From Gemmatimonadota bacterium (lineage in GTDB: Bacteria > Gemmatimonadota > Gemmatimonadetes > Longimicrobiales > Gaopeijiaceae), in the NCBI GenBank assembly GCA_012959595.1, contig DUCW01000196.1, positions 3,503-13,115 on the forward strand: 9,613 bases of DNA, written 5' to 3'. Both the position numbers and the translations under genes were made by a program. A model generated the notes under the pieces. That model did not search any database. It saw nothing but the letters and a program-made list of their open reading frames with translations, and was not told the DNA's origin. Shown piece by piece: positions 1 through 6,731 of this stretch. Numbering within the stretch: the first letter of the stretch is position 1; each line of letters opens with the position of its first letter.

Positions 1-90
1 AAGCCAGTACAGGAACCCTCCTATCACTAAAAACGACCCGACCATTAGCAGCGTCCCCGCTGCTCCAGAAGAATTTTTTCCTGATGCCAT
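1..90 (-). CDS. Unrecognised small membrane protein, N-terminal 30 codons only (partial)
   Basis: An ATG at 88-90 opens a frame that stays open to the window edge. It begins MASGKNSSGAAG and continues with a hydrophobic run, TLLMVGSFLVIGGFLYWL, over residues 13-30. That run fits one membrane-spanning segment, either a signal anchor or a first TM helix after a short polar N-terminus. A GGGAG Shine-Dalgarno-like site lies about 11 bases upstream of the ATG, which supports this start. The gene follows rplQ on the same strand after a 59-base gap with no strong terminator, so it may be co-transcribed or may have its own promoter. I do not recognise the family, and 30 residues are too few to assign a function. 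Its reality rests on the start, the ribosome site and the plausible TM segment. Confidence 0.55.
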   Translation of the reverse strand, partial: MASGKNSSGAAGTLLMVGSFLVIGGFLYWL

Positions 91-126
91 ATTTGTGTGT
101 GCTCCCGTTTTTATCTCTCTATTGTG

Positions 127-144
127 CCTCTTTAACTTGAGAGG
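127..144 (-). other. Weak hairpin just after rplQ
   Basis: On the minus strand CCTCT and AGAGG form a 5-bp stem around an 8-base loop, beginning 6 bases after the rplQ stop codon. It is followed by CACAATAGAGAG rather than a run of T, so it does not qualify as an intrinsic terminator. It could be an mRNA 3'-end or processing structure, or chance. Confidence 0.2.
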
Positions 145-149
145 AAAGT

Positions 150-503
150 CTAATCGAGTAACTCAATTAACGCCATTTCTGCAGCATCTCCCTTACGATT
201 CCTAAGCTTCAAAACACGAGTATATCCACCAGGGCGATCGATAAAACGTGGGCCGATCTCATCGAACAATTTTCCCAAAATCTCCCTGTCAGAAATAGCT
301 CGCCCAGCCAAACGTCGTGCATGTAAATCCCCTCGCTTACCGAAGGTAATCAATCTCTCAGCGTAAGGTCTTAGTTCTTTGGCCTTAGCGGTTGTGGTCT
401 CGATGCGCTCATGACGGAATAACGCCGTAGCAAGGTTTCTCAAAGTCGCCTTCCGATGACTGCGTGTCCGAGATAAGGCACGACCTTTCTGACGATGTCT
501 CAT
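150..503 (-). CDS. rplQ: 50S ribosomal protein L17
   Basis: This 117-residue protein is full length for bacterial L17, a large-subunit protein near the exit-tunnel side of the ribosome. The start MRHRQKGRALSRTRSHR and the following ATLRNLATALFRHERIETT are the family signature, and the segment RPGGYTRVLKLRNRKGDAAEMALIEL is the typical C-terminal core. It begins with ATG 12 bases after the rpoA stop, with a weak AGG-type ribosome site in between, so it is read from the same transcript as rpoA. It is the last recognisable gene of the alpha-operon block, as in many bacteria. Nothing is odd in the sequence. Confidence 0.98.
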   Translation of the reverse strand: MRHRQKGRALSRTRSHRKATLRNLATALFRHERIETTTAKAKELRPYAERLITFGKRGDLHARRLAGRAISDREILGKLFDEIGPRFIDRPGGYTRVLKLRNRKGDAAEMALIELLD

Positions 504-515
504 GATTTATAGAAC

Positions 516-1589
516 CTAAAATCTCTTCAAAAATGAATCTTCAGGTTCTGTCTCTTCAGATTCTTCAATGAGAGTAAACTCCCCTTCCTCATCCACCAGT
601 AACTGCATCCCAAATTCTAATCCATGACTGGACAGAAAATCTGCAATCTCTGTTAAGGATTTCTTGCCGAAGTTGCCTATACTTAACATTTGATCTTCAG
701 ATCGCTGAACCAAATCAGCCAACACACTGACCCCTTCTTTCTTGAGGGAGTTCCGGGATCTGACACTGAGTTCAGTGATATCCTCTAGCGGACGTCTTAG
801 CAAATCTCTCATCTCTTCGGAAACCTTGCTACCTAGGGTCTCAGTTTGGGGCAAGCCACCTTCACCGAAATAAAGCATAAACTCGAGATGTTTTTGGAGC
901 AAAGCTACAGCATAACTGACTGCCGTCTCCGCACTGACCGATCCATTTGTCTTCACTGAAAGAGTAAGTCGATCGAAATCTGTCCGCTGGCCAACTCTAG
1001 TCTCTTCAACAGAAAAATTCGCTAACCGCACGGGATTATAAATGGAATCAATTCTTACCAAGTCAACTAGCTTCTCCTCCTCAGGGAACTCATGTTGTTC
1101 AGCGAGAACAAATCCTCTTCCTTTCTGAACGTATAACTCTATACTGAGGTTACGCTTATTCTGCAAAGTCATTAAATGGTGTTCAGGATTATGAATCGTC
1201 ACACCTGGTTTATCTACTATCTGAGATGCCGTAACAGCCCCTGGCTCATTCAACTCAATTTTCAGTACCGCCTGATCTAAGTCATCGTCTAATGAAACGA
1301 CCAGTGATTTGAAATTTTGTATCACCTGGTGTACATCTTCTACAACACCTTTGATAGTCTCATGTTCATGCACCACCCCATTTATCCGAAAGGCCCAAAC
1401 CGCTGAGCCCCTAAGAGATGCCAGTAACACTCGACGTACCGAATTCCCTAGAGTATGGCCGAAACCACGCTCTAGCGGTTCAATTACAAATTCCCCTCGG
1501 CTTTCGTCATCAGATTCCCTCGTAATCTCAATACGTTCCGGAATCACTAATCCAGTCAAATCTATCTCCAAAGAATCCTCCATAATCAC
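516..1589 (-). CDS. rpoA: DNA-directed RNA polymerase subunit alpha
   Basis: Alpha dimerises to nucleate RNA polymerase assembly, and its C-terminal domain binds UP-element DNA and activators. The N-terminal domain (about residues 1-245) carries EPLERGFGHTLGNSVRRVLL, the dimerisation and beta/beta' contact region, and HHLMTLQ. The C-terminal domain (about 262-330) keeps the residues equivalent to E. coli R265 and N268 (R277 and N280 in VRSRNSLK) and the GKKS loop at 308-311, so UP-element binding should be intact. The tail after about 332 is acidic (DEEGEF, EESEETEPEDS) and ends in KRF. Length is 357 residues counted from a GTG at 1587-1589 whose bases overlap the rpsD stop (GTGA). An in-frame ATG two codons later (1581-1583) is an alternative start. 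Neither has a strong ribosome site, which implies translational coupling to rpsD. Confidence 0.97.
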   Translation of the reverse strand: MIMEDSLEIDLTGLVIPERIEITRESDDESRGEFVIEPLERGFGHTLGNSVRRVLLASLRGSAVWAFRINGVVHEHETIKGVVEDVHQVIQNFKSLVVSLDDDLDQAVLKIELNEPGAVTASQIVDKPGVTIHNPEHHLMTLQNKRNLSIELYVQKGRGFVLAEQHEFPEEEKLVDLVRIDSIYNPVRLANFSVEETRVGQRTDFDRLTLSVKTNGSVSAETAVSYAVALLQKHLEFMLYFGEGGLPQTETLGSKVSEEMRDLLRRPLEDITELSVRSRNSLKKEGVSVLADLVQRSEDQMLSIGNFGKKSLTEIADFLSSHGLEFGMQLLVDEEGEFTLIEESEETEPEDSFLKRF

Positions 1590-2203
1590 TTCGAGTAGAG
1601 TTCTACGATAAGTTGTTCATTTATTGAAGCATCCATGTCTGCCCGTATTGGACTACGCACCATACGACCTATACGATTCTTTTCGTCTAGCACTAGCCAT
1701 TCTGGAAGCTGTCGTCGAGTACGAGCTGCTTCTAAGGATACTTCCACTACTACCAATTCCTTCGACTTCGTCCTAATAGCAATTTCATCACCTGGTTTAA
1801 TACGATAACTAGGTATATTCACAACGTGTCTATTTACTTCAAAGTGCCGATGATTAACTAACTGTCTTGATTGCCGACGAGTCTGTGCAAAACCCATCCT
1901 ATAGACAACGTTATCCAATCTCGACTCAAGTTCGACAAGCAGATTTTCACCCGTAACACCAGAGACCTTATTGGCGTGGTCAAAGACCTTTCGGAACTGC
2001 TTCTCGAGCAAACCGTAACGCATCTTTACTCTCTGCTTCTCGCGGAGTTGAACGGCATAATCTGATTGCTTTCTCCGTCTGTTTTGGCTCTGTCCATGTT
2101 GTCCTGGAGGGTATGGTTTCCTCTCAAACGGACAATTTATCTTGCCACAGCTTCGACCGTCTCGTCTACAGATCTTGTGGGCAGGTCCAGTATAACGAGC
2201 CAT
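1586..2203 (-). CDS. rpsD: 30S ribosomal protein S4, with a shortened N-terminal zinc-knuckle-like motif
   Basis: S4 is a primary 16S rRNA binder that nucleates 30S assembly, and in E. coli it also represses the alpha operon. The 205-residue protein has the family start MARYTGP, the motif RKPYPPGQHG at 28-37 and an S4 RNA-binding domain at about 94-155 (ESRLDNVVYRMGFAQTRRQS, then VNHRHFEVN). It ends in NEQLIVELYSK. At the N-terminus H9, C12, C19 and C24 occur as H-x2-C-x6-C-x4-C. In zinc-binding S4 such as Thermus the pattern is C-x2-C, a longer loop, then C-x4-C. Here the loop is about seven residues shorter and His replaces the first Cys. A C3H zinc site is my inference. The ATG is 3 bases after the rpsK stop, and its stop overlaps the rpoA GTG. 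Confidence 0.97.
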   Translation of the reverse strand: MARYTGPAHKICRRDGRSCGKINCPFERKPYPPGQHGQSQNRRRKQSDYAVQLREKQRVKMRYGLLEKQFRKVFDHANKVSGVTGENLLVELESRLDNVVYRMGFAQTRRQSRQLVNHRHFEVNRHVVNIPSYRIKPGDEIAIRTKSKELVVVEVSLEAARTRRQLPEWLVLDEKNRIGRMVRSPIRADMDASINEQLIVELYSK

Positions 2204-2206
2204 ACC

Positions 2207-2596
2207 CTATACCCTGCGCTTTTTCGGTGGACGACAACCATTATGCGGAAGCGGAGTTATGTCTTGTTTAGAAGTGATCTGAAGCCCAGATGAAGCCAAG
2301 GCCGAAATAGCAGATTCCCGTCCAGACCCAGGTCCTTGTACTAAAATACTCACTCTCTTGACACCAAGTGCCATAGCCTCTTTCCCACACTGCTCTGCAG
2401 CCATCGTAGCTGCGAAAGGGGTGGATTTCTTTGAACCCTTGAAACCAGCCTTCCCCGAGCTACCCCACACAACCGTATTACCAATCCTATCCGTTACGGT
2501 AATTAGGGTATTATTGAAAGTCGCCTTGATATGGGCTACTCCCTCTGCCTCTACCACTTTCTTCTTTGTTTTCTTCGATATCTTGTCAGTCGCCAC
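2207..2596 (-). CDS. rpsK: 30S ribosomal protein S11
   Basis: S11 sits on the 30S platform and lines the E site and mRNA path. The 129 residues are the usual family length. Recognisable segments are [15 protein letters not shown] near the N-terminus, the central [13 protein letters not shown], and the C-terminal [12 protein letters not shown]. The start is GTG at 2594-2596. An in-frame TAA lies two codons upstream and excludes a longer protein, and a GAGG ribosome site about 10 bases before the GTG supports it. A nearby ATG inside the spacer is out of frame and reaches a stop after six codons. It follows rpsM by 69 bases and precedes rpsD by 3. Confidence 0.97.
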   Translation of the reverse strand: MATDKISKKTKKKVVEAEGVAHIKATFNNTLITVTDRIGNTVVWGSSGKAGFKGSKKSTPFAATMAAEQCGKEAMALGVKRVSILVQGPGSGRESAISALASSGLQITSKQDITPLPHNGCRPPKKRRV

Positions 2597-2665
2597 TCTT
2601 TACCATCCTCAAAACTTCAACACCTACACATTTGGTCGTTTCGTGAAAAATGAACAATTTAAGTT

Positions 2666-3046
2666 TTACTTCTTTGGAGCTTTCTTATGGCCTGCCACCG
2701 CTCTTCGCTGGCCCTTATGAGTACGTGCATTAGTATGCGTTCGTTGTCCCCGTACCGGAAGGCCCTTACGATGCCTCAACCCCCTATAAGAACCGATGTC
2801 CATCAACCGCTTTATGTTCATAGAAACTTCGGTTCTTAAAGCTCCCTCTACCTTATATTTTTTCTCTATCTCCGTACGAAGTTTGTTCACGTCAGCATCA
2901 GTGAGACTAACTGCTCGAATCTCTGGATCAACTCCCGTCTCTTCCAAGATAAGTTCGGCCCTCTTTGATCCAATACCATAAATGTAGGTTAAAGCAACTT
3001 TAACCAGCTTTCCATTTGGAAGATCAATGCCTGCAATCCGTGCCAT
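2666..3046 (-). CDS. rpsM: 30S ribosomal protein S13
   Basis: S13 is in the 30S head, contacts the P-site tRNA through its basic tail, and bridges to L5 of the large subunit. At 126 residues it is of normal length. It starts [13 protein letters not shown], has the helix-hairpin-helix-like [14 protein letters not shown], and carries the family signature [18 protein letters not shown] followed by ARTHKGQ and a lysine-rich end, GHKKAPKK. The ATG is preceded by a GGTGGT Shine-Dalgarno-like stretch. The 67-base spacer upstream, towards rpmJ, holds an A/T-only inverted repeat, and S13 begins the alpha-operon block of genes. Confidence 0.98.
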   Translation of the reverse strand: MARIAGIDLPNGKLVKVALTYIYGIGSKRAELILEETGVDPEIRAVSLTDADVNKLRTEIEKKYKVEGALRTEVSMNIKRLMDIGSYRGLRHRKGLPVRGQRTHTNARTHKGQRRAVAGHKKAPKK

Positions 3047-3055
3047 ACCACCGTC

Positions 3056-3073
3056 TTTTTAATAAGTTAAAAA
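3056..3073 (-). other. A/T-only inverted repeat upstream of rpsM
   Basis: On the minus strand TTTTTAA, a 4-base loop CTTA and TTAAAAA form a 7-bp stem ending about 10 bases before the rpsM ATG, next to its ribosome site. It lacks G-C pairs and is not a terminator by itself. In E. coli S4 binds a pseudoknot in the rpsM leader, but I see no convincing match here. A local translation-control element is only a possibility. Confidence 0.25.
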
Positions 3074-3113
3074 ATGCCGACTACAACAGCCAGAACAAAT
3101 TAGATGTGCAGGC

Positions 3114-3230
3114 CTAACCCTGCCTCTGCTTGTGTTTAGGATTCCTGCTACATATGACTCGAACCACACCCTTTCGGCGCACTATCCTGCAATGCTCACA
3201 AATCCTTTTTACACTACTTCGAACCTTCAT
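3114..3230 (-). CDS. rpmJ: 50S ribosomal protein L36 (zinc-binding type)
   Basis: A short 38-codon gene with ATG at 3228-3230 and stop TAG at 3114-3116. The protein begins [14 protein letters not shown] and ends NPKHKQRQG, the unmistakable L36 pattern. Zinc ligands C11, C14, C27 and H33 are all present, so this is the C+ form. The length and Cys27-His33 spacing match the 38-residue E. coli-type protein rather than the 37-residue Bacillus form. A strong ribosome site, GTGAGGAGAG, lies directly before the ATG. L36 is a small late-assembling 50S protein. The gene stands between map and rpsM, its usual place, but without infA before it. Confidence 0.97.
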   Translation of the reverse strand: MKVRSSVKRICEHCRIVRRKGVVRVICSRNPKHKQRQG

Positions 3231-3310
3231 CTCTCCTCACCCACTCCTATGTTTAGTGCACAGCTTACAATGATAATGCAAGCCTCACACACCTTCAAGA
3301 CATCCACCAT
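3227..3310 (-). CDS. Possible 27-codon upstream ORF ending on the rpmJ start
   Basis: The frame opens at ATG 3308-3310, begins [17 protein letters not shown] and ends VGEER with TGA at 3227-3229. Its last bases overlap the rpmJ ATG as ATGA, the geometry of coupled genes. There is no clear ribosome site before its ATG. It resembles no family I know. The run KVCEAC loosely echoes RICEHC of L36, and the DNA there shares TGTGAG and TTGC. It may be a leader peptide, a decayed partial duplication of rpmJ, or simply chance in a 104-base spacer. It is not a remnant of infA that I can recognise. Confidence 0.15.
   Translation of the reverse strand: MVDVLKVCEACIIIVSCALNIGVGEER
3263..3283 (-). promoter_or_regulatory. 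Hairpin in the map-rpmJ spacer
   Basis: On the minus strand GCTTGCA, a 7-base loop TTATCAT, and TGTAAGC form a 7-bp stem with one G-U pair. It lies 33 bases before the rpmJ ATG and 52 bases after the map stop. No T-run follows, so it is not an intrinsic terminator. An attenuator, RNase processing site or protein-binding element at the spc/alpha boundary is possible. The structure is seen; the role is inferred. Confidence 0.35.
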
Positions 3311-3334
3311 TATTTCAAAATAGAAGCAGTCAAA

Positions 3335-4087
3335 TCAGGCTCCGGTCAAAACACGGACACCTTGACTTGTAAGTGCCACAGTATGTTCAAAATGAGCTGA
3401 GCGCGAACGGTCCTGAGTAACAACCGTCCATTCGTCACCACCTGTCACTATCTCAGCTGAACCGCAGGAAAGCATCGGTTCGATGGCCAGGACCATCCCT
3501 TCCCTAAGCTGAACCCCAGATCCAGGCTTCCCCATGTTAGGCACTTGAGGTTCTTCGTGAACATCACGACCTATCCCGTGTCCTACCAGATCTTTGATGA
3601 TACTGTATTTCGTTCCTTCCACACAATCCATCACAGCAGCACCAATATCGCCGATATAGTTATTTTTGTCGACCGACGCCACTGCTCTGTGTAGTGATTC
3701 CTTGGTAGTGGCAAGCAATTCGCTACTCTGACTGTCAATTTCTCCCACTGGGAAGGTCCATGCTGAATCCGAACACCAATCATTGAGTCTGACCCCGACA
3801 TCAATCGAGAGTATATCGCCCTCCACAAGCACTCTGTCTCTTCTAGGAATTCCGTGAACTACTTCTTCATTTATAGAGACGCAAATGCTCCCGGGAAACC
3901 CATACAAACCCTTGAAAGCTGGTGCTGCTCCCTCGTGAGACCTAATAAATTTTTCAGCAAATATATCTAACCCAGCAGTGTCAGCTCCTGGACTGATGAG
4001 AGATTTCATCTCCGTAAACAATGTCGCGATGATCAAGCCCCCTTGGGCAATCATTTCAATTTCTCTTTCAGTCTTTAGCTGGATCAT
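3335..4087 (-). CDS. map: Methionine aminopeptidase, type I
   Basis: This cytosolic dinuclear-metal enzyme removes the N-terminal Met from nascent proteins. At 250 residues it is a normal type Ia enzyme without an N-terminal zinc-finger extension. All expected active-site residues are present: metal ligands D96 (in LSIDVG), D107 (in CSDSAW), H170 (in GHGIGRDVHEEPQ), E203 (in AIEPM) and E234 (in HFEHT), plus the substrate-site histidines H78 (VVHGIP) and H177. The pita-bread fold motifs follow in the usual order. The ATG overlaps the adk stop as ATGA, so translation is probably coupled to adk. The adk-map order after secY is the standard spc-operon tail in many bacteria. A 104-base spacer follows before rpmJ. 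Confidence 0.98.
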   Translation of the reverse strand: MIQLKTEREIEMIAQGGLIIATLFTEMKSLISPGADTAGLDIFAEKFIRSHEGAAPAFKGLYGFPGSICVSINEEVVHGIPRRDRVLVEGDILSIDVGVRLNDWCSDSAWTFPVGEIDSQSSELLATTKESLHRAVASVDKNNYIGDIGAAVMDCVEGTKYSIIKDLVGHGIGRDVHEEPQVPNMGKPGSGVQLREGMVLAIEPMLSCGSAEIVTGGDEWTVVTQDRSRSAHFEHTVALTSQGVRVLTGA

Positions 4088-4740
4088 ATTTTTTCCAGTG
4101 CCAAAGCCTGAGTAATACGGGTTCTGACTTCACAAATATCTTTATTCCCGTCGACCCGACATACTCTGGAGCCTATCTCTTCATAATACCGAATTACCGG
4201 TTCTGTTTCCGACCTATATACCTCTAAGCGACTAGCCACCGTTTCTGGGTCATCATCAGTCCGATGGATTAAAACAGAATCATCATTATCACAAACTCCT
4301 GACTTCTCAGGGGGAGAGGTGTGGATATTGTAAATTGCTTTACAGTCAGGACAGGACCGACGACCACTTATTCTCTCCACCAAGGCCTGATCTTCCGCCT
4401 CCAATACAACTACAGTATCCATACTCTTTCCAAGCAACTCTAGCATCTTGGTTAGCTCAGAAGCTTGGAGTTTTGTCCTCGGGAAACCATCAAAAACTAA
4501 GTTGGCATCGGATTGACGATTTATCAGGTGATCCCTTACCAGAGCTACAATGAGCTCGTCCGGAACCAAACGTCCTTGAATCATATATTTTTCGGCCTCT
4601 AGTCCCAAGATTGAATCCGATGCTACAGAATCCCGGAGTAAATCCCCTGTTACAATTCGGGTCCAATCTGGTCTGGTTGTCAGGAAGACACCTTGAGTTC
4701 CTTTCCCTACACCTGGGGGGCCTAACAGAACAACGTACAT
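4084..4740 (-). CDS. adk: Adenylate kinase, long form with zinc-type LID
   Basis: It catalyses ATP + AMP to 2 ADP in the cytoplasm. The 218-residue protein has the P-loop GPPGVGKGT at 7-15, the AMP-binding TGDLLR at 31-36, DGFPRT at 84-89 and the LID-to-core segment RTDDDPETVASRL at 160-172. The LID carries C130, C133, C150 and D153 (CPDC then CDND), the Cys3-Asp zinc arrangement known from the Bacillus subtilis enzyme. This differs from the Cys-free LID of E. coli. Length agrees with long-type bacterial Adk. It lies 29 bases after secY, has only a weak GAG-type ribosome site, and shares ATGA with map. Start choice is firm because the P-loop begins at residue 7. Confidence 0.98.
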   Translation of the reverse strand: MYVVLLGPPGVGKGTQGVFLTTRPDWTRIVTGDLLRDSVASDSILGLEAEKYMIQGRLVPDELIVALVRDHLINRQSDANLVFDGFPRTKLQASELTKMLELLGKSMDTVVVLEAEDQALVERISGRRSCPDCKAIYNIHTSPPEKSGVCDNDDSVLIHRTDDDPETVASRLEVYRSETEPVIRYYEEIGSRVCRVDGNKDICEVRTRITQALALEKI

Positions 4741-4769
4741 TTTATTCTAGGCTCTTAGCTGGAGACCAA

Positions 4770-6083
4770 TTAACTGTACTGTGACCGGCCCCGCATCTTG
4801 ACTCGGCCCTTTTTCATAAACCCATCATAATGACGCAGGAGAAGATGCTGTTGCGCTTGCTGGACTGTATCCAATCCAACACCGACCACAATCAATAAAG
4901 CTGTGCCTCCAAAAAAGAAGGTTTGGATGTTAAAGAGGGCAAAAATCCAGAACGGAACTAATGCAACCAATGCCAGATACGTCGACCCAGGAAGTGTAAC
5001 TCTGGTGAGAACTCTATCAATATACTCAGCAGTCCTGGCCCCAGGCTTCACGCCAGGTATGAAGGCTCCTTGTTTTTTGAGATTTTCCGATAGGTCGACT
5101 GGATTAAAAATGATTGCAGTGTAAAAGTAAGTAAAAAAGATGATCAAAAGAGCATAGCAGATGTAATACACTGTTCCCGGCTGAAACAGATCGGAAATGA
5201 GGTCCAACCAGCCACCTGTCTCTCCAGCAAACTGGGCGATAGTCCCAGGAACCACTATAAAAGATTGGGCGAAAATAATTGGCATAACACCAGCTGAATT
5301 AATACGTAGCGGGACAAAACTTTTTTGGCCTTCTCTGATCCTCCCACGGCCAACAACCTTTCGAGGGATCTGTACGGGAATTTTTCTCGATGCCATTGTC
5401 ATTGCCACAACTGCTGCCGTTATCCCAACCAGGATGACCACCAAACCCACAATCGCCCCGATTTGGATCTGATCTGCAACGAAGGATTCCCATGTTCTAG
5501 CGACAGCGGCTGGAAAGCCTTCAATAATAGAGAAGAATATCATGAGTGACATCCCATTACCTATTCCTCTCTCCGTGATTTGTTCTCCTAACCACATGAC
5601 AAAAATGGCGCCTACAGTCAAAGCTACTGTAGTAGTGAGGTTGAAAGCTGCCCCTGGATTTCTAATAGCCCCTGTACTGGTAAGAAACGCTGCGTAACTA
5701 AACCCCTGAATCACAGCCAAGAGTACTGTAACATACCTAGTCCATTGAGTTAATTTTTTTCTTCCCTCTTCACCTTCCTTCTGGAGTTTTTCAACTGTGG
5801 GCAACATAGCAGCTAGAAGTTGGAACATGATGCTCGCCGATATGTACGGCATAATTCCTAAAGCAAAAATGGTAGCACGACTGAGTCCACCACCTACGAA
5901 CATGTCGTAGATCCCCAAGATTCCACCTTGAAGTGCACCGAATTGCTGTCTCAGGATTCCAACATCCACACCTGGAACCGTTATATGAGCACCAAATCGA
6001 TAGATCAGAAGTATAAAGAGGGTGAAAAGAATCTTTTCTTTAAGTTCAGGAACACGAAATAAATTCGGTATAGGATTAGCCAC
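4770..6083 (-). CDS. secY: Protein translocase subunit SecY
   Basis: SecY is the channel of the Sec translocon in the inner membrane, working with SecE, SecG, SecA and the ribosome. The 437 residues show an N-terminal amphipathic stretch (NLFRVPELKEKILFTL) followed by about ten hydrophobic helices. Family landmarks are GAHITVPGVD at 31-40, FALGIMPYISASIMFQLL at 73-90 (TM2), LGEQITERGIGNGMSL at 165-180, and LRINSAGVMPIIFA in TM7. The cytosolic C5 loop follows with NPVDLSENLKKQGAFIPGVK, a ribosome and SecA contact. The basic C-terminus ends GRVKMRGRSQYS. The start is a GTG that overlaps the rplO stop by 8 bases (GTGGCTAA), implying coupling. The rplO-secY-adk-map layout is classical. Confidence 0.98.
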   Translation of the reverse strand: MANPIPNLFRVPELKEKILFTLFILLIYRFGAHITVPGVDVGILRQQFGALQGGILGIYDMFVGGGLSRATIFALGIMPYISASIMFQLLAAMLPTVEKLQKEGEEGRKKLTQWTRYVTVLLAVIQGFSYAAFLTSTGAIRNPGAAFNLTTTVALTVGAIFVMWLGEQITERGIGNGMSLMIFFSIIEGFPAAVARTWESFVADQIQIGAIVGLVVILVGITAAVVAMTMASRKIPVQIPRKVVGRGRIREGQKSFVPLRINSAGVMPIIFAQSFIVVPGTIAQFAGETGGWLDLISDLFQPGTVYYICYALLIIFFTYFYTAIIFNPVDLSENLKKQGAFIPGVKPGARTAEYIDRVLTRVTLPGSTYLALVALVPFWIFALFNIQTFFFGGTALLIVVGVGLDTVQQAQQHLLLRHYDGFMKKGRVKMRGRSQYS

Positions 6084-6546
6084 CTAGCTGATCCTCTGCA
6101 TTTTTCCCTGTTACAGTCACAGAGCCCCCTGCCGACTCTATTTTCTTCACAGCCGACTCACTAAATTTATGAGCTTTCACCGAATAGACTTGATCCAAAT
6201 CACCGAAACCTAGGATCTTCACCAATCCTTTTGCTGATCTAACCAAACCAGCTGCTTTTAGGCTTTCTCCATCCACTTCTGTACCAGAAATTCGGCTGAA
6301 ATCAGCCAAATTCACTATCTGATAAATTCTCCTTTTGAGAGGAGTAAAACCACGCTTAGGGATACGTCGCTGTAAAGGCATTTGGCCTCCCTCAAAACCA
6401 GGACGAACTCCACCTCCACTGCGTGAGTTCTGTCCTTTTTCACCTCTGCCAGCAGTTTTTCCATTCCCAGAACCAGGGCCTCTACCTTTTCTTTTGCCAT
6501 TTCTTACTGACCCTGGAGATGGCCTGAGTTCATGTAATTCAGCCAT
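6076..6546 (-). CDS. rplO: 50S ribosomal protein L15
   Basis: L15 is a late-assembly 50S protein whose long glycine- and arginine-rich N-terminal arm runs into 23S rRNA. The 156-residue product shows this arm clearly (KGRGPGSGNGKTAGRGEKGQ, then GGGVRPGFEGGQMPL), followed by RRIPKRGF. A globular C-terminal half contains VKILGFGDLDQVYSVKAHKFSE and a final GG. The start is ATG, sharing one base with the rpmD stop (TGATG). Its own stop lies inside the beginning of secY. These overlaps suggest strict translational coupling through rpmD-rplO-secY. Confidence 0.98.
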   Translation of the reverse strand: MAELHELRPSPGSVRNGKRKGRGPGSGNGKTAGRGEKGQNSRSGGGVRPGFEGGQMPLQRRIPKRGFTPLKRRIYQIVNLADFSRISGTEVDGESLKAAGLVRSAKGLVKILGFGDLDQVYSVKAHKFSESAVKKIESAGGSVTVTGKNAEDQLGG

Positions 6547-6731
6547 CAGGATAGCTCCTCGACTCTAACTAGATGTGCCACCTGTCGTACCATACCTCTG
6601 ATCGCAGGATTATCATCATGAATAACGGTTTGTTGATGCTTCTTAAATCCTAAAGCTTCCAAGGTACGTCTGTGTTTAAATTTTTTCCCCACACCACTTC
6701 GCACTTGAGTAACGGATAATTTCTTAGCCAC
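6546..6731 (-). CDS. rpmD: 50S ribosomal protein L30
   Basis: A 61-residue bacterial-type L30 of the usual short length. It shows the family pattern [11 protein letters not shown] near the start, then [19 protein letters not shown] and [19 protein letters not shown]. The start is GTG (GTGGCTAAG), overlapping the end of rpsE by 8 bases. The TAA of rpsE lies inside codons 2-3 of rpmD, and the same 8-base string GTGGCTAA forms the rplO-secY overlap. The gene sits between rpsE and rplO as in most spc operons. Confidence 0.97.
   Translation of the reverse strand: MAKKLSVTQVRSGVGKKFKHRRTLEALGFKKHQQTVIHDDNPAIRGMVRQVAHLVRVEELS

Noticed and set aside
1309..1611. A 100-codon plus-strand frame opposite the start of rpoA
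   Set aside because: It is a shadow of the conserved rpoA N-terminal domain. Its translation has no recognisable motif.
3047..3090. Possible intrinsic terminator between rpmJ and rpsM (weak stem GCTG/CGGC followed by T6)
   Set aside because: The stem is only four pairs with a G-U, and termination here would cut off rpsM, rpsK, rpsD, rpoA and rplQ, for which no other promoter is visible.
3132..3323. A 63-codon plus-strand frame in the map-rpmJ region
   Set aside because: It is antisense to rpmJ and its spacer, shows no domain or ribosome site, and rpmJ on the minus strand is unmistakable.
3307..3333. A promoter-like pair (TTGACT and TAATGG) on the minus strand at the end of map
   Set aside because: The spacing is only 15 bases and the -10 box is poor. 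A/T-rich spacers often give such matches.
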